A stretch of DNA of 64,000 nucleotides, taken from Channallabes apus (taxonomy: Eukaryota > Chordata > Actinopteri > Siluriformes > Clariidae). The stretch lies in the NCBI GenBank assembly GCA_030522415.1, contig CM060109.1, positions 33,920,892 through 33,984,891 on the forward strand, in the 5' to 3' direction. The notes under the pieces are model-generated. The model did not search any database. It was not told the DNA's origin and saw only the letters and a list, made by a program, of their open reading frames with translations. How positions within the stretch are numbered: the stretch's first letter is position 1; every line of letters begins with the position of its first letter. The position numbers were made by a program, and so were the translations under genes. Shown here in pieces: positions 27,201-42,000 of this stretch.

Positions 27201-30200
27201 TTTTTTCTTTAACAGATAAATGGAGCACAGAATTTATAGTCACTTAGAATGATCAGCCTCAATAATTATTCTCCTGGTCCAAAAGATGCCCGTTAACCAT
27301 CTTAAAAATCACTGTTACCCATCTTTGATGGAGACGATCTGAAAAATTCCAACAGCTTATGGGTCTGCTTAACTCTTTCCTCAACAGCTAAAAAATAAAT
27401 ATATTTTAGGTGCATTTTAGGTGCTAATGTACACATTAAGCTTAATTAAATTTATACATTTGTTGACCGAGTCTCTCCAAGCATGGTCATTAGCCCCTGC
27501 TTTTTTGTCTTTTTGTTAGGAGAGGAACGCGTTGTGAGCCCTGAGCGAGTGGGCACATTGCCGCCTTCCGCACGCCTGGCAAGAGAACAGAGGTATGCTG
27601 TTGGAGAGACCAGTGGGCATGCATGACTGAGGAATGCCTGACTAAGCGAGGGACAGGGAAAAGACTAAGTCAGACTAACAATATGACCTCAATAAAAATA
27701 CCAACCAATCGATTAGTAGTGGACTTAGAAGGGATCAGTCCGTGTGTCCACTTGGTTCACCTGTGAACAAGTTTCAGCCGATATCTGAATGTGTAAGAAC
27801 AAGCTTATTAATGAGCTGTGTAAGAACAAGCTTAATAACGTGAAGTCAATTTATAAACAATTAAGACAGACCAAGAGAGAGAAAGGGGACAATTAGCTCC
27901 CGACATCAACAGACATTTTAATAAAATACGATAATCAACTATTCTGTGGACTAACCATAATGTCATTCACATTCTAAAGCTGCTGATTCATCAGTGTGGG
28001 GTTTAGCTTATTATGCCTGTGTGGGTTTCCTCAAAGTTCTTTTGTTTGCCCAATCCAGGAAAAACAATCCATAAATTTGGATAGGAAGCTTTTAACTTAC
28101 CACAGGTGTCAGTGTGTGCATGTATAATGCCCTGCAATTAACAGATTGCCCATCCAAGGAAATTACCACCTCAGTGTTCCCAAAACAGGCTCTAAATCTA
28201 CAACAATCTTGACCAGTTTTTAACAGTTTGAAGGACTTATAAAACAAAGTTTAACATTTACTAATGCCGTCTTTGTGATAAGGATTATGACAATAAAAAC
28301 TGCAAAAATGTAAAACAAATAACTGCTACTGTAAGCAGTTTAACTTAGAGCAAAAATACTCCATCACCCATTGTGAAATAACCTTACAAATAACAGTGAG
28401 CATCCACAGTATCAAGAACAACATTTTCAGCGTTAAGGACAAATGAACAGCTTAAATTAAAATGGACTGCTGATGCACTTCAGTGAAATGGTGAGAATGC
28501 CACTGTGGCATCATCCAGATTAATTTTTGCACATTCATGCCACTGCTCTACAGATTTAAGCGTCAGAGTTTTTTTTTTTTTTTTTTTTAGGTGAAGATTT
28601 TACTTGGCATCTTACCACAGGATACAATTGGTGACGTCAGTGGGGCGGGGGGAAAAAAACAAAACGGATATTTTACACAAGCGGCTACATCACAGACAAC
28701 ACACGGATTTTTTCTAATGTTTTAGTTCAATTTATTCAATCAATCAATCAATCAATAACAGAACGGTATTGTATCTGAAAATTATTATAGATGATAACTA
28801 ATTGTACTGTATTCTTCATCAATATAAATTAAGTGATAAGAAAAGCTGGTCCAAATGCAAATGTAATTCTTGTAAATAATGCGATTGTTTTATCTGCTGA
28901 CCAAAACTTTTAGGCAGTAGACAAACAGATTTATGGTTATTCCTGAGACAGCCAACACACAGAAGTGCCCACAAGCACTACGCACTAGCACTGTCATTTG
29001 GAGAATGATATTTAATGCCCACACAAATGAATACAAAGGGTGGCTTGCATAAACAAAAGTTGGATGGAAGACATAGTCTCCATCTCTGATGATGCAAGCC
29101 TGCACCCTAGTGTACATTTGAGTTATTGCGAGGTCTGAAAATTTCTGCCCATTCTAATGAATTTTTAGGATGTTTATGAACACCGCAAACAAATCAACTG
29201 CTATGTATATACTGAGAATTTATAAAAGTGATTTGCACAATATCCTGGGATAATTAAAATCCAAGTCCAAAATGCAAAGAATACAGAATGGTAGAAAGAG
29301 TAATGACGCAAATTTAAACCATGGTACTAAACGAATAATGCAAACTGGTTTCACAAAGAAACCAGGAGGAACTGCGGTAATGCACTCTAAACCAACTGTC
29401 TATAAAAACAAAACCAGCCAGTTCTATTATTTTAGGATAAGACAGAGATTAAATGTTTTAACCAAAACTTCTATTATTTCATCAATCTTTACTGAGTAAC
29501 AGTGGAGCGCTACAGAAAAAGTACTTCAAGTTACTTGCTTTCCCTATGGGTTTGTGGCATCTATGCATGGTCAGATACTCCTCTGTTTACTCTGACCTAC
29601 CTTGAGTTTGGTTAGTAATGCACACTCACAATCTACTTCCTCTGAAAAAGGTGTTCATATCTCTGCAAAGACAAAACAATTCTTGAGATGATTTTAATGT
29701 TCTACAGGAATGTGCTGAAACTTCTAGCTGTGGTTATGCCATACATTACAAATTTGCTAGACAAAGATGGAGTCAAAAACATTTAAAATTCCATTAAAGC
29801 AAGAAAGAAAGAAGTGCTTTGATGCAAACATGGATAAATTACATTTGTCTGTAATTCCTGCAAAAGAGAAAATTGTGGAATTGGCAGGAAAACACTGTTA
29901 TTCTCACAGCAAAGTCAAAGGCAACATTTCTATAGTGGTCAAGTTATTAGGTGTTATTTATTCTATAATATTTTTTCTTCCTGCACTGCAATAAACAACA
30001 GTTTATTTAATGCAATCTGAAACATCAAAGGCCATACAGCAGGGGGAGCCATAGAGCCATGGTTCCAAACACAGGACACATACACAGAAACACCCCTTAA
30101 ATCATACATCATCATAGCTAGCGGCCCAGGGGCAAGAAGTTTTCAAAAGTTTTTTGTTAATTTTACAGCTTTAATCTATTTTACTTTATGAACTGTTAAA

Positions 30201-32969
30201 GGCATTTAACTGTCTGTTACTCATAAGTGAAATAATTTTCCAACTGCCAGAGGTTACAGCTTTCTGTACTGTGTTAGTACAGATCCATTTCAAGCCTGAA
30301 GTAACTCAGACATCCCTCAGCAACAGCACTACTTTCATTTGATAGGGTGTTACAAAGCGAATGATCGTGAACCTTGCCTCAAGCACTTTGCTAAAGGGTG
30401 TTTCATCATTCCAGTAGAGAAAAGGATAAGTCGTATTGTGTCACACGAAAACTATGCAGCATGCCACACAAGGATCCACTGAGCAATTCTAAAGTCAAGG
30501 TGATGTACCGTCCATTTGAGAGTTCTCAGTATCACAATTTCTTTTTAAATCTCTCTCATATCGTAACAGAAGTGTCATTTTTTTAAAAATACAGTAAAAT
30601 ATTTTTCCCAAGTGGGAGGGGTGTGAGCTCAGTTGATAATCCTGCATAACTACGGAATTTGAACAGTAGTTCAAACGAGAGTGGGCTACTGCGGATACTC
30701 GCACATGAATGAAGTAAACAATAACAATGTGAGACAGACAACAGCAGTGTATGCTCATCCGTCCGACTCTTTATGTCTCTCATAATACCCGTACCCCTGG
30801 GTGGGTGAATGAATGGCCTGAGAGAGCAGTCAGAAGATCTTCATTAATACTGCATGATTTACGTGACTGGATCTATGCTTGCTGCTTGATACAGAAATGC
30901 TCAGTGTGTACATGCACGCATGTGTGTGTGTGTGTGTCCTTAACTGATGCATCACAAAAGCATATGAATTCAGAGATTAAAAATTATTTAAAATCCAACG
31001 CATGAATACAGAAAACATCAATTTGAAATGTTAAGGCTTCCCAGAAAAACCTGGTGAAATCTTTCTGGAAATTGCTGGAGAACCTAAAAATTACTTTTCT
31101 GATAATATGCTGAAATCTTCACTTAAAACTATTACTAAAAGGATACGAGAGTGTTTTTCACTTATGGTAACTCAAACTTGCATTAGCGGTGTGCCTGAAG
31201 AGATCATGTAAGAACGCGAGTAGTAAATGCAGCTGATTTGCCTAACGGTGTCCAAACCGTCTTAGTCAAGTATAAGTGTGGAAATATTTTTTTTGGGTAA
31301 AAAAAATACATTCAAATAGACACAAACCTAATCAATGTTGCTTGCAAGCTGACACCAGATGCCAAACGTCTGTAAGACATCACCACAACACGGAAGATCA
31401 CTTACATACAAACATACAATTGTATGTTACATTTAAATGTTTATCCATTTGGTATGTCCTGTTTTGTGCATGTTGTGCTTGAAAGTGATAGTCTTATTCT
31501 CAAGCTTCGAATTTCCCACTAGACCTCACATTCACGCATGAACTGAATTGACAGAGGTTTACTAAGAAGTAAGTTATGACAGGCAAGTTATTCTTATAAT
31601 ATGGTTGTGCTGACGCAGAAACAAAAACCACCCACCATCTTATATTAGTGGAATACCACAATCATAAAAATATGAATGAATGTGGGACTTATCAGCCATG
31701 ATTGACAAATTTTTTATTATTATTAACATACAGGTGCCATACCGAGACATGTTCCCACTATATTCTCAAAAATATTGTGAGAATGCAGGAAGAACTTGGA
31801 CACATTGTCAGGAATGTTGTGGAAACTTGTAAGAACGTAATAGTGTCTCCCTTGACATGAGTCATATGAGGCACGTGTGAGGAACAAAGCCTTGTAAGGA
31901 CATGGTTGAAGCAAAACATGGGAATAACTCGATAAAAATTGCATTTCCACTTCAATACATATGATAAAACTGTATAGTTGGCGTGTCTGTACACTGAAGA
32001 TATCTGAGGGGAAATAATTTAGGGGGATGCAAGATGAGTTACAGAAAACAAGAACGGTGTATTTGGTTGAGCATGCGGTAACTAGCTTTGTTCCATGGCA
32101 ATCTGCTCATGGGAAAAGAAGATATGTTACTTACAGTAACTTAAATGGAAAATCCCCTTATATCATTAATAAAATAGACCATAAAACACATTTATATATA
32201 CACATCTAGTGTCATCTGCTACTAGTAGGCTGCTGACTCAAATGAAATAAAAAAAGAAAGTGTTAAGTAACTCATTGAAAATCTTCATACCAGAAAATGA
32301 AGATAAAATTAATTGACTGTGCTATTTTGGTGCAAAATATATTGCAATAAAGGGAGTATTTTAAAATTTGCAGTCCATATTACATGTTTCATGTTGAGTA
32401 TAAGGAAGTTAATCAATTACTATATACTGCCAGTACATTATAATAGAAAATTATATGGTCTTACATTACCTTGAGCATGCAGAACCAATGTTTTATGCCA
32501 AGTAATGCCAATGTTTTTAATTTTTTTCAATGTTTAATGCATATAAGAAGACTCACATAATATCGAACTATTCAAGCCCATGAGATTGGCCTAAAGTGTT
32601 GATTATTTTCAAACTTTGTTCAGTTACTTATTGACTGGTAAAATGTTTCTCTACTTTTTAATTAGATAAAGCCATTACACATCTGTGTCCTTGTTATGAG
32701 TATAACAGTAAATATGATGCCTCATAATTCATGATTAAGATTTTATCTTTTGGCCCATATGCAATTGTGTGATAGCAATATCAGCATCTGCGTTCCTTTT
32801 TCTGGAATTTTACCCTCATGTCAAAGTTGCAGTTTTCAAGTTAAATTTCATCAAGAATTTTGAAAGTTAATAGAATAAATTGGTCAGTGTTGATTCTACT
32901 GATGAGAAGCTCCTAGCTTTTCAAGAGTGGGAGAATAAGATGTGTGGGTTGGTGGCTATACATGCGTGC

Positions 32970-33046
<77 letters not shown>

Positions 33047-36000
33047 TAGTGTGTGTATGCAAAAAAACAGCCTAGAGGGACATGACTAGGATTTACAGAG
33101 CTAAACCCAGCTGGGTGAAAGGAGCTTCAGGCACAGCACACTCCAACAAGCTCAGGCAGGAGCATACATTAAATTCAGGCTTCAAAGCCCCCTAGATGAG
33201 AATAACTGACAGAATTACTAACAGAATAGCTTCTGTCAGTAATTCAACCATCAACTGGTTGATCAAGGGTGCCTAATGTCTCTCTAAACAAATAAGTGCA
33301 TCTCAACCTTTATATTTCAATACAATTAAAATAGAATAAAAACAATACATTTGCCTCATTTCTGTATGTGCCACTTCTTGCTGTAATTTATATAACAGAT
33401 CACTATGGGCTCAAAATAGGGGCTTGCAGTGGCTAACTAGATGAGATCTTAATCTTAAATCACAACAACATTAATGCCACTGTTCGTCTGGTCTGTGAAA
33501 CTTGCAGAAAGTAATAATTTAAATGTGGACAACTAATCACAGGAAGTAAAGGTAAAATATTTAAATTCACCTACCAGCCATACCAAGCTACCGGACATGG
33601 CACCGCTACAGTGCATCTGACTGAATAAAAGAGGTCATAAATGTTTCTTATATAAATATTTAATACCTGCAGATATTCATATATAAATATGTGCACCTAC
33701 AGTTGACCTATAGGTCATAAAAAGACAGATCAAAACCTTTGTTTGCCAGCAAGCTGTGAATTACTACAAGGAACAGGGACACACAGGATAAGCCACAACC
33801 ATATCCCGCAACTATCCAAGGTTCGTCACAATTTGTAAATGAATAGAGATCTGCAGCAAAAATAATGAAAGGGGGAAACCTGGCTGTAGAGCGACCACAG
33901 TAGAGCGATAAGGAAATAGGTCATTGACCCAGACAAAAATATAACCGTCACAGCCTGTCACCTCTGGCACTATTAGTAAGGATAAACAAAAATCCTTGCT
34001 TCAGAACAGATCAACACATCAAGGGCTGAAATACAGCCGAATGGAAAAAATGGTTGCTTGGTGAAGCACATGAATACAGCTTAATCTCATTGATTTCCCA
34101 TTAACTGCCTTTGGTATAACCCTTTTTCTAACTATTAATTAATTAATTTCATTACCGTTTGCCTGTTTTACTGTTCCTGCATTAAAGTTTAAAACAGATA
34201 TTTTGCATTAACACCTAGACCACTTATGTAGAACACTTTTAAATTTTAAAAATGGCAGTCATCTTTGAGCTCAAAGCATGAAGGCTTGCCACAAAGGCAC
34301 ATGACTAAGAAATGCTATCCTAAAGGCACTTAGCCCTTGGAAAACCAGAGCAAGAAGCACAGTGGTTGAGGAATGACTGTGCCATTGGGTTTTAGGCTGC
34401 CAGTCACTTTAACAGCTTGGTGGTGGCTCAGACAAGTGAGCAGCCTTGTATAAAAGATTGGGCAGACTAGGATGTGGGGCAGGGATAGAGGGCATTAACA
34501 TGACTGGGAGCCAGTTTTACTGAAACAATGACTCTGTCCTAATAGTTCATACACTGGCATGCTGCAAACTCAATGCAGGAACCATTTATTATTTGGTCTT
34601 GACATAGAGAAGGGGTTTATTTTAGACTGATGCACAACTAAAATAAAATGGTTTAACACAATAAATTTCCATATTATTCCAAATGCAGTTGATCAGCCTG
34701 GTGTATTAATATGGGTTTCTCCTTTTTCGGTCTTTCACTTAAGCTAAGCCACTGCAGCTATAAGTACCTGAAGGCTAACTATTGGCTCAAGTTACCATTG
34801 TATAATTTGCACTCCTAAATACTTATGTTATATATAAAACTCATGTTATTAGCCTAGATATGGTCTTTTCCCCAGCATCAACATAAACAAAGAAAATTAT
34901 AAAAAGACACCAGAACATTACATAACTAAGTAGGAGTAGACATTGTGAAGCGAGAGTCAATTATAATGCATAATGGATTTTCTTCAGTTTGAGGATGTGA
35001 CAGCCAAACATGCACTGGCTAATCAGCTACACATGTGGTGAGGTAAGCAAAAAAATTTATAAAAAATAAAACTGTCTGGTGTAAAAGAAAATGCACATTA
35101 ACTCTAACATTGTTTGAAAAACCTAATGCAAGATCACAATATTTATTTCCATCAAAATTTCCATAAATGTTTGGCCGAGCTCTGGGATTGATGAAGGGAG
35201 AGAGGAGAGTCCCTAGTCTTCTCTAGCCAATCCCTTTCAGTGAAGTTAAGGTAAAGATTTTGTGATGGCCAATTCATGTGTTAAGATGATTCCTCATGCT
35301 CCCAGAACCACACATTCACAATTAGAGCCTGATTAGTCTTGCTATGGTCATTTAGAGCAATCATGTCATCTGCGGCATTAGTACAGTGGCCACTATGCAG
35401 TATAGGTGCATTGTATCACTTTGGAAGAGGGTCAATCTGGACTCATCAGACCACACAACCTTCATTGTCATTGCTCTAAAGACCATTTCAAACTATAGGC
35501 TTTTTTCCAATTAGCTTTTTTCCATTTTTTATGTCCACACAGCTGTTCCTGCCCCAATCCTGCAAGTTCTTATAAAAAGAAAAGAAAACCGTTTCCACAC
35601 ACAGTGTAAGGATCTTAAGCATTTGCTTATTTAAATTCAAAATGGCAATGATTTGGCCAGGCAGTGCAAAGAATTTATCTGCAGGCCTAAAGTGTAAAAA
35701 TCTACCATCACCCTCATTTAGCACAATTATTTATTGTAAATAGGCCACTTATGCACTTCTGGTTAGATGCTATCTGGATTTCATTGGCTGTATACATATA
35801 CTGTACACAATGTAATCTAAACTAAAGCTTACATTTAGTTTTAAAAGCCAACAAATACGTCAAGTACAACAGCAATATGTAGAAGTAAGTCCGGGAGTTG
35901 ACAGAGTGGTGCATTCTGTAAAAATGACTATAATTAGAAAACACTATTAAAGTTTTGAGAAAAGCCAAACAATTAAACTGCCAATTAAACTTGCAGCAGC

Positions 36001-39000
36001 CACTATTGTTTTCTGACTGACCTCAATTTACACAGCTCGGCCTGATGGACAAGGAGGGGAAATCTCATTTTGACTGTGGGGCAGCAGAGCTTGAGCAGTA
36101 CATGGATACATGCTCATGGTTGTGCATTTCAGTCAGAGATTTCCTGCTTGATCTAAAAACCACAGAGACAACATTCCAATTCTGCTGACTCACATGCAGA
36201 CCAGCCCAAGAAAGGCCAAGAATAAAAAGCACAAATGCTTCAGCTAATTGCATGTATTACAGCCTATTAATATAAACGCAGAGATCTAAAGTCAATGCAT
36301 ACCATAAAAATGACGAGTAAAGGCATCAATCAATCCAGGTTTTGAAAATAGTCCTCCTGCTAACCTCCCCTATTCAAATATTTCAACTTCATGCTTCTGT
36401 TAACAGAGCACCGCTTAACCACTGATTTCAATGTTGACAATACATGACAATGCATGAATGTTTGTCAGAATGTCAACAAAATAAGAGCCCAATACAAGAA
36501 ATTTGGGGTGGCACTGTAGTTATCCATGTCAATGTTGAGCAAGATGGAAGAGAAACTAATCACGTTAGGTCACATTCAGAGCTCTACAATTCAGCTTTCA
36601 ACATGTATAAAGAACTCAAGGTGAGACTCTGCTTGGAAAACTGCCAGCATGAGCACAGGAATGCAACACTACTATGGCTTTAATTAAACCCTACAAACTG
36701 TTTTATCGAAGAATTAATTATAGGATATGTTTTATTAATTAAATGGGTTTGATCAAGACTAACATTTTTATGCATAAAAAAACATGTATACATATTTATT
36801 TATTTGTTTTGTCAAATTAAAAGTGACTTTCTGTTGCTTGATTCTGTGATTCAAGTTCTCTGTATACAACAATATACTGATCAGCCATAACATTACATCT
36901 CAAAACATTATACATGGTATTGTATACTAGGGCTGCAACTAACGATTATTTTGATAATCGATTAGTTGGTCGATTACTTTTTCGATTAATCGGATAAAAC
37001 TAAACACTTTAATTTTATGTTTTGCTTACCTATATAAAACCATAAATCAGGGTATTATGTATAAAAGTAAACTTTAAAAAAAATGCAATAGCCACATAGA
37101 GTTTAATGATCTTTAATTTTGACATTTAAACCTTATTTTATGTAAATAAACATTTTTGTTTTTAACAATAATTGCAGATGGCAAGTTGACAGTGTGTCTA
37201 TATAGTTAAAAAAATACACTGACATTGTTATTAAGAATGACTTCAACTTTAAATTCTCTTAAATTAATTCAACTTAAGAAGAATAATAGACTTCTAAATT
37301 ATGATATTATTTTTAATTGAAGTGTCTCTTGATACATCCTTTTCACGGTTTATACATTATTTCGATCCTCTCATGGATTTTAATCTTTTTTTTTGGTCTC
37401 CAAAAAATTTTTTATACCATTTTGCTATACGGCGATGTAGGGAGAGAGAAAAACTCGCCGCTACTGGGTTCACTCTGTTTATTTTTACCTTTTCCCGCAT
37501 TTCCCTTTGTATAGCATGTAGGTTCATAGGATATATCCGGTCCTCCGAAGTGTAAAATGAACGTGAAGAAAACGCACTAGAAGTGTTTTCCTTGCGTTCG
37601 TTGGGATTTGAACGGCAAGAAAAAGCTGCATGCAACGTTTTTTTTGACACCATATAATCGCGCAGCCAGACAAACCGGTGCTTGGTGTTCTGGTGCCTTT
37701 CTTTGTGTGACTTGTGCTGCATTGGCTGCCCACAGGCCTTAGAAACCCATGAGCCTGTGACCAGTTTACTGGTATATAATTGATAATTCACTGTTAACGT
37801 TATGACTGTTGGTGTATAATTTCTAATTATGAACACCAAAGTTATGGTCATGCAGGGATTAAACTAAAGAATCGTTATATACACACATACAGTGTACATT
37901 GATGTATATTCTGAAGAATGTCAAAACATCCTTGAAAAACACTTCATTCTTTTTCAGACAAAAAGCCGTCTTTTTCAATGATAATCCTTACTTTGATCCT
38001 GCTGATTTAAACATGGTACTCTTTGTTTTGACCCTTTCTATAATATGCAGTGCTGGTGCATTAAAAATAAGAAATACAAAAACAAATAAAATACACTTAA
38101 GCACCATAATTAGTAGGTCTGACATTCTCTTTTGAGGCTTAAAATGTGTTTTCATGGACAGACCCAACACCAAGTAGAATAATCTCATCCAATATAAAGT
38201 GGTAGAGGGCTTTTAGGATAATGTTTCACTTTTTAATTAATTGTACAGCTATCGAATTAAAGGAGACAATGCCCATTCTCATCATTTGCTTATACATGCA
38301 GCTAATTGCTAGCTGAAAAAGAATAAATATTACACATACAATAAATACAATAAATAAATGTGCTGCAACATGTGTTCAACCAATCAAATCATTAAAAATT
38401 TTGGAAAGACAACTGGAACGAAAACTGTTTATCCTTAAGTATCAATCGATACCAATCCCAATCTTCACTCAAGATGACCATATTGTGAATAAACACAACT
38501 ACCCTACAGAAAGAAATAGGCAGCCATCAGCATGATTTTCATACATTTAGTTGGCTGTTTGTCATCCTCTTTAGTTAGCAACACTCACTTATGCTTTGCT
38601 AAATAGTTAACTACTATTGTCATGGCAACTTAGGTTAACATCTCATATTATTACCTAGCATATTTCACTTTGCTTTATGTTGCATTATGCTATAGACAAC
38701 AGCAATCTGGGTGGGATTTAGACTATATTTAAAAAAAAACTTCTGATAAATTTGTTATTTTTTATGTAACATCCAAGGTAGCATTTTCTGGCCTGATATC
38801 AATAGTGTAGTGCATCTCTTGTGCAGGCAGGCAAGCACAAGAAGTCACAACAAAATTTTTAATTCTATTGTGCCACGTAGCAGCTCTCCAATCATGCAAA
38901 TAACCAAGATGCACTGAATCATGTTCACCATTTTGCTTTTCAAAAAAGAAATACAAAATACACAAAAAAAATTACGAACAATTACATTTTAATTGTGAAA

Positions 39001-42000
39001 TAGGATTGTAACGATGCACCTCGGTCATGATTCAATTTGATTCAGGGTACTGGCTTCACAATTCGAATTTAACTTCAAGGAAGCAAATTTTTTTTTCTAA
39101 ATCATAAATTATGCAAATAGAATAGACTTTTCTGTATGATAAAACTAAATAAATGAAATTGTCATTTTGATTCATGCCATGTGACAATTAAATTTTTCAC
39201 AAAATGTTTGAGCTTTGAACCAGGTTTGTCATTTAAAATGCAGGTACTGTGCCCTAGCATGCATTTAGTGTATGAATATGCTGGAAGGCACTCAAGTGAA
39301 TCTCTGAAAATGTGCACCAAAGCATGTTCTCAGATAGGGGTATACACTATCTCACCTATGCGGTTTCGCGCGGTGGCCATAAATACGGTTCATTATGATT
39401 CACTGCGAGTTTTTGGCGTTGCGAGTACGTTTCCATCTTTCCGGGCCATCTTTCCGGGCCTCGCGCAAGTTTGCGGACTTTGGCTAACTTTGCGGAACGT
39501 CGGCGGGCAATCGCGGCAACTCACGGTGCCCGACACCGAATCTCACCGGGAGTCAAACCGCACAGGTGAAATAGGGGTATAAATGAGCCCCAATACTCAA
39601 TATGGAAACCTATTTTTAGCTTAGGTAACTAGCAGACACTAATGGGATGCTTATCTGATCTCTCAATTTCTAGGCAATCAGGGCTAACAATTGAGAAAAC
39701 TACAAGTAAATAAGAATGAGACACAGTAATGGCCGGTTATATACGTATGACCACAAAAAAATGAACATAATCAGAAATGCACACAACTAATTATTTATTC
39801 AAATAACATAGCATTAGTTGGTTGTTAATAGCTAGTGAATAAAATGTCTCTGCTCCAAATCCAGCACAAACATGAGCCAGATAAACAACTGAAAAAAAAA
39901 AAGAAGTCAAAATATGCACATCTTGCAGACCTTTTCTTTTGTATTTTGGGCACTATGATCCTTTAGTCCACAAGCTTTCAGTTCTGTTTTTCAAGGATAT
40001 TCAGATAATGGCAAACATAAGTGAAACTCCAGAGCTACTTCTACAAAAGACTTCTTAGGAAAAACAAACTTCAAAAGTAGGGCCGAGGGGTATGACCAAA
40101 AAAAAATAAAAATGCGATACTGATTTCTTTCCCCCCCATGTTGATCAATAGCAAGATATCACAAGATATAATTTGATAATGCTGACAGATTAGTAATTCT
40201 CAGGGTACTCCTAAAGTCTGAAGAAACAGGGTTCATTAACTACCGACATAATGAAGTTTTCAAAATTAAATAATTTTTTTTTTTTTACATTTTTACATGT
40301 GTAAACATGCTTCATCTGCCTTAAAAAGAGTATAAACCAAGTTTGTTACTTGTTAAAATAATATAAATAATACTAAAAGTAGTGATGACCATCATAAAAT
40401 TCCTTGTCAAGGCAGTAAACAAATGTTTTAGTAACCTGTGTAAAATGTGCAACCGCAACAGAGCTTTGCCACTTTCTCTAAAGGTAAGGAGAAAAAAAAA
40501 AAAAAAAGTGATAATGAAACATTAGAGTTCTCTCAGTCACATAAATAATTATCTATGGTTATAAAACTCACCCTCAGGCAACTGACTGCGAGCTACAACT
40601 TAACTGTGCTGGTGCATAACGTTTTTTCCCAAACCATTTTCATATAATTTTTATTCTGGTGTCTTTTTGTCAACTATTTCCTCAGCTTTGAAAGAGGAAC
40701 TGTCACCATCACGTTCCCATCTCAGGCCAGTTCCACTGATTCCACCCCCCCGGTCATTTCAGAACTTTCTACAGGTTTCTTCAACTGTAGCCCAACAATG
40801 CTATGGGGTGGGCAACCCGATGTGAACTTTGATGTGCAAGTAAAAAAAACCTAGCTTGTTTTCGTCAGCCATGTGATAGGCTGTTAGAACTATCAAGTAA
40901 AAACCTCCAAAAACATATCGTTATTTTTATATTTCAAGATTATTCTATTACCCAGCTCTACTTCAAAGGCATATCAAAAATTTACTATACAGCTTGTATT
41001 CTAAAAAGAGAATACAACTTTCTGTTGTAGGTACCATGACTACCAATAAACTTCACAGGGTAGAACCGAGAGCAACACACAGCACTGTCACTTTAAGAGC
41101 ACAGCAGCATGTTGAATGCAAGACATAGTTGTATCACAGCATAACTCATACACCTTATCTGTTCTGGCCTGAACTGGCAAAATAAAAGCATTTCCTCTTC
41201 TCTGCCATTCCATGGGGCCCATTAATTGCAGAGATAATCTACTTGATCTCCACACAATGAGCGATTCATTGAGACTCTTGTGCACAGCTTGAACAACTGC
41301 CACGGGTAGATTATGTTAAAAAAGCAAACATGAGATAATCATCCTCCTAATAGGCCTGCCAGTCAACATTATGACCTAAGAAATTACAAAACATTAGTGC
41401 TGAGTCACATCATAATTATTATTGGGATATAAAATTAAAAAAAGAGATGTAAAATGCTCGATCCTAAATAGCAACAAGGCTGTGAAATAGTCAACCTAGG
41501 CATGTGGAAATGAATAAACATGCATGCTTGGCCCATGCTGTGATTCATCCAAAAGATGAGCCACTCACCATACAGGTTTGACTTCAAAACAAATTTCATT
41601 CTTCACATAATATATAACCCTGAAGGTGTAATATGGACAATGTGCTGGAGCATATGCGAAAACATGCGCATAAAACAATCTGTGGCCACATAAAATTATC
41701 CAAAGTGCCTGAGGAAATTCACGTACAGTTTTTCCTCTGTGCTTGCGTATTAATCTACTTGTACCAACCCTGCGTCACTTCCACAGCATCTTAGTCAGCA
41801 ACATGATGCTTCAGGCAGGAAGTTATTCACTTGCTTATTAACCAAACATTCACACCTAAAATTATGACATAGGCTTCCTCTCACATTCAGTTAAAGTAAG
41901 CAAATCCATTCAAAATATTATTTATTGCAAACTAAACAAGGCTATGGCTAAAAGGACAATTCAATTAACCACTACCCAGTTCAAGTTTAGCACAGTCAAT

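Noticed and set aside
29272..29994. Several 75-residue plus-strand frames in tsc22d1 intron 1
   Set aside because: AT-rich chance frames, Lys/Asn-rich, with no domain or splice context.
37357..37851. 164-residue open frame on the minus strand
   Set aside because: It overlaps the truncated hAT copy and its flank, has no recognised domain, and is not flanked by convincing gene signals.
39181..39582. 133-residue open frame on the plus strand
   Set aside because: It runs across an AT-rich intron into the CpG-rich insertion at 39345-39570. No family resemblance is seen, and the length is explained by the stop-poor GC-rich block.
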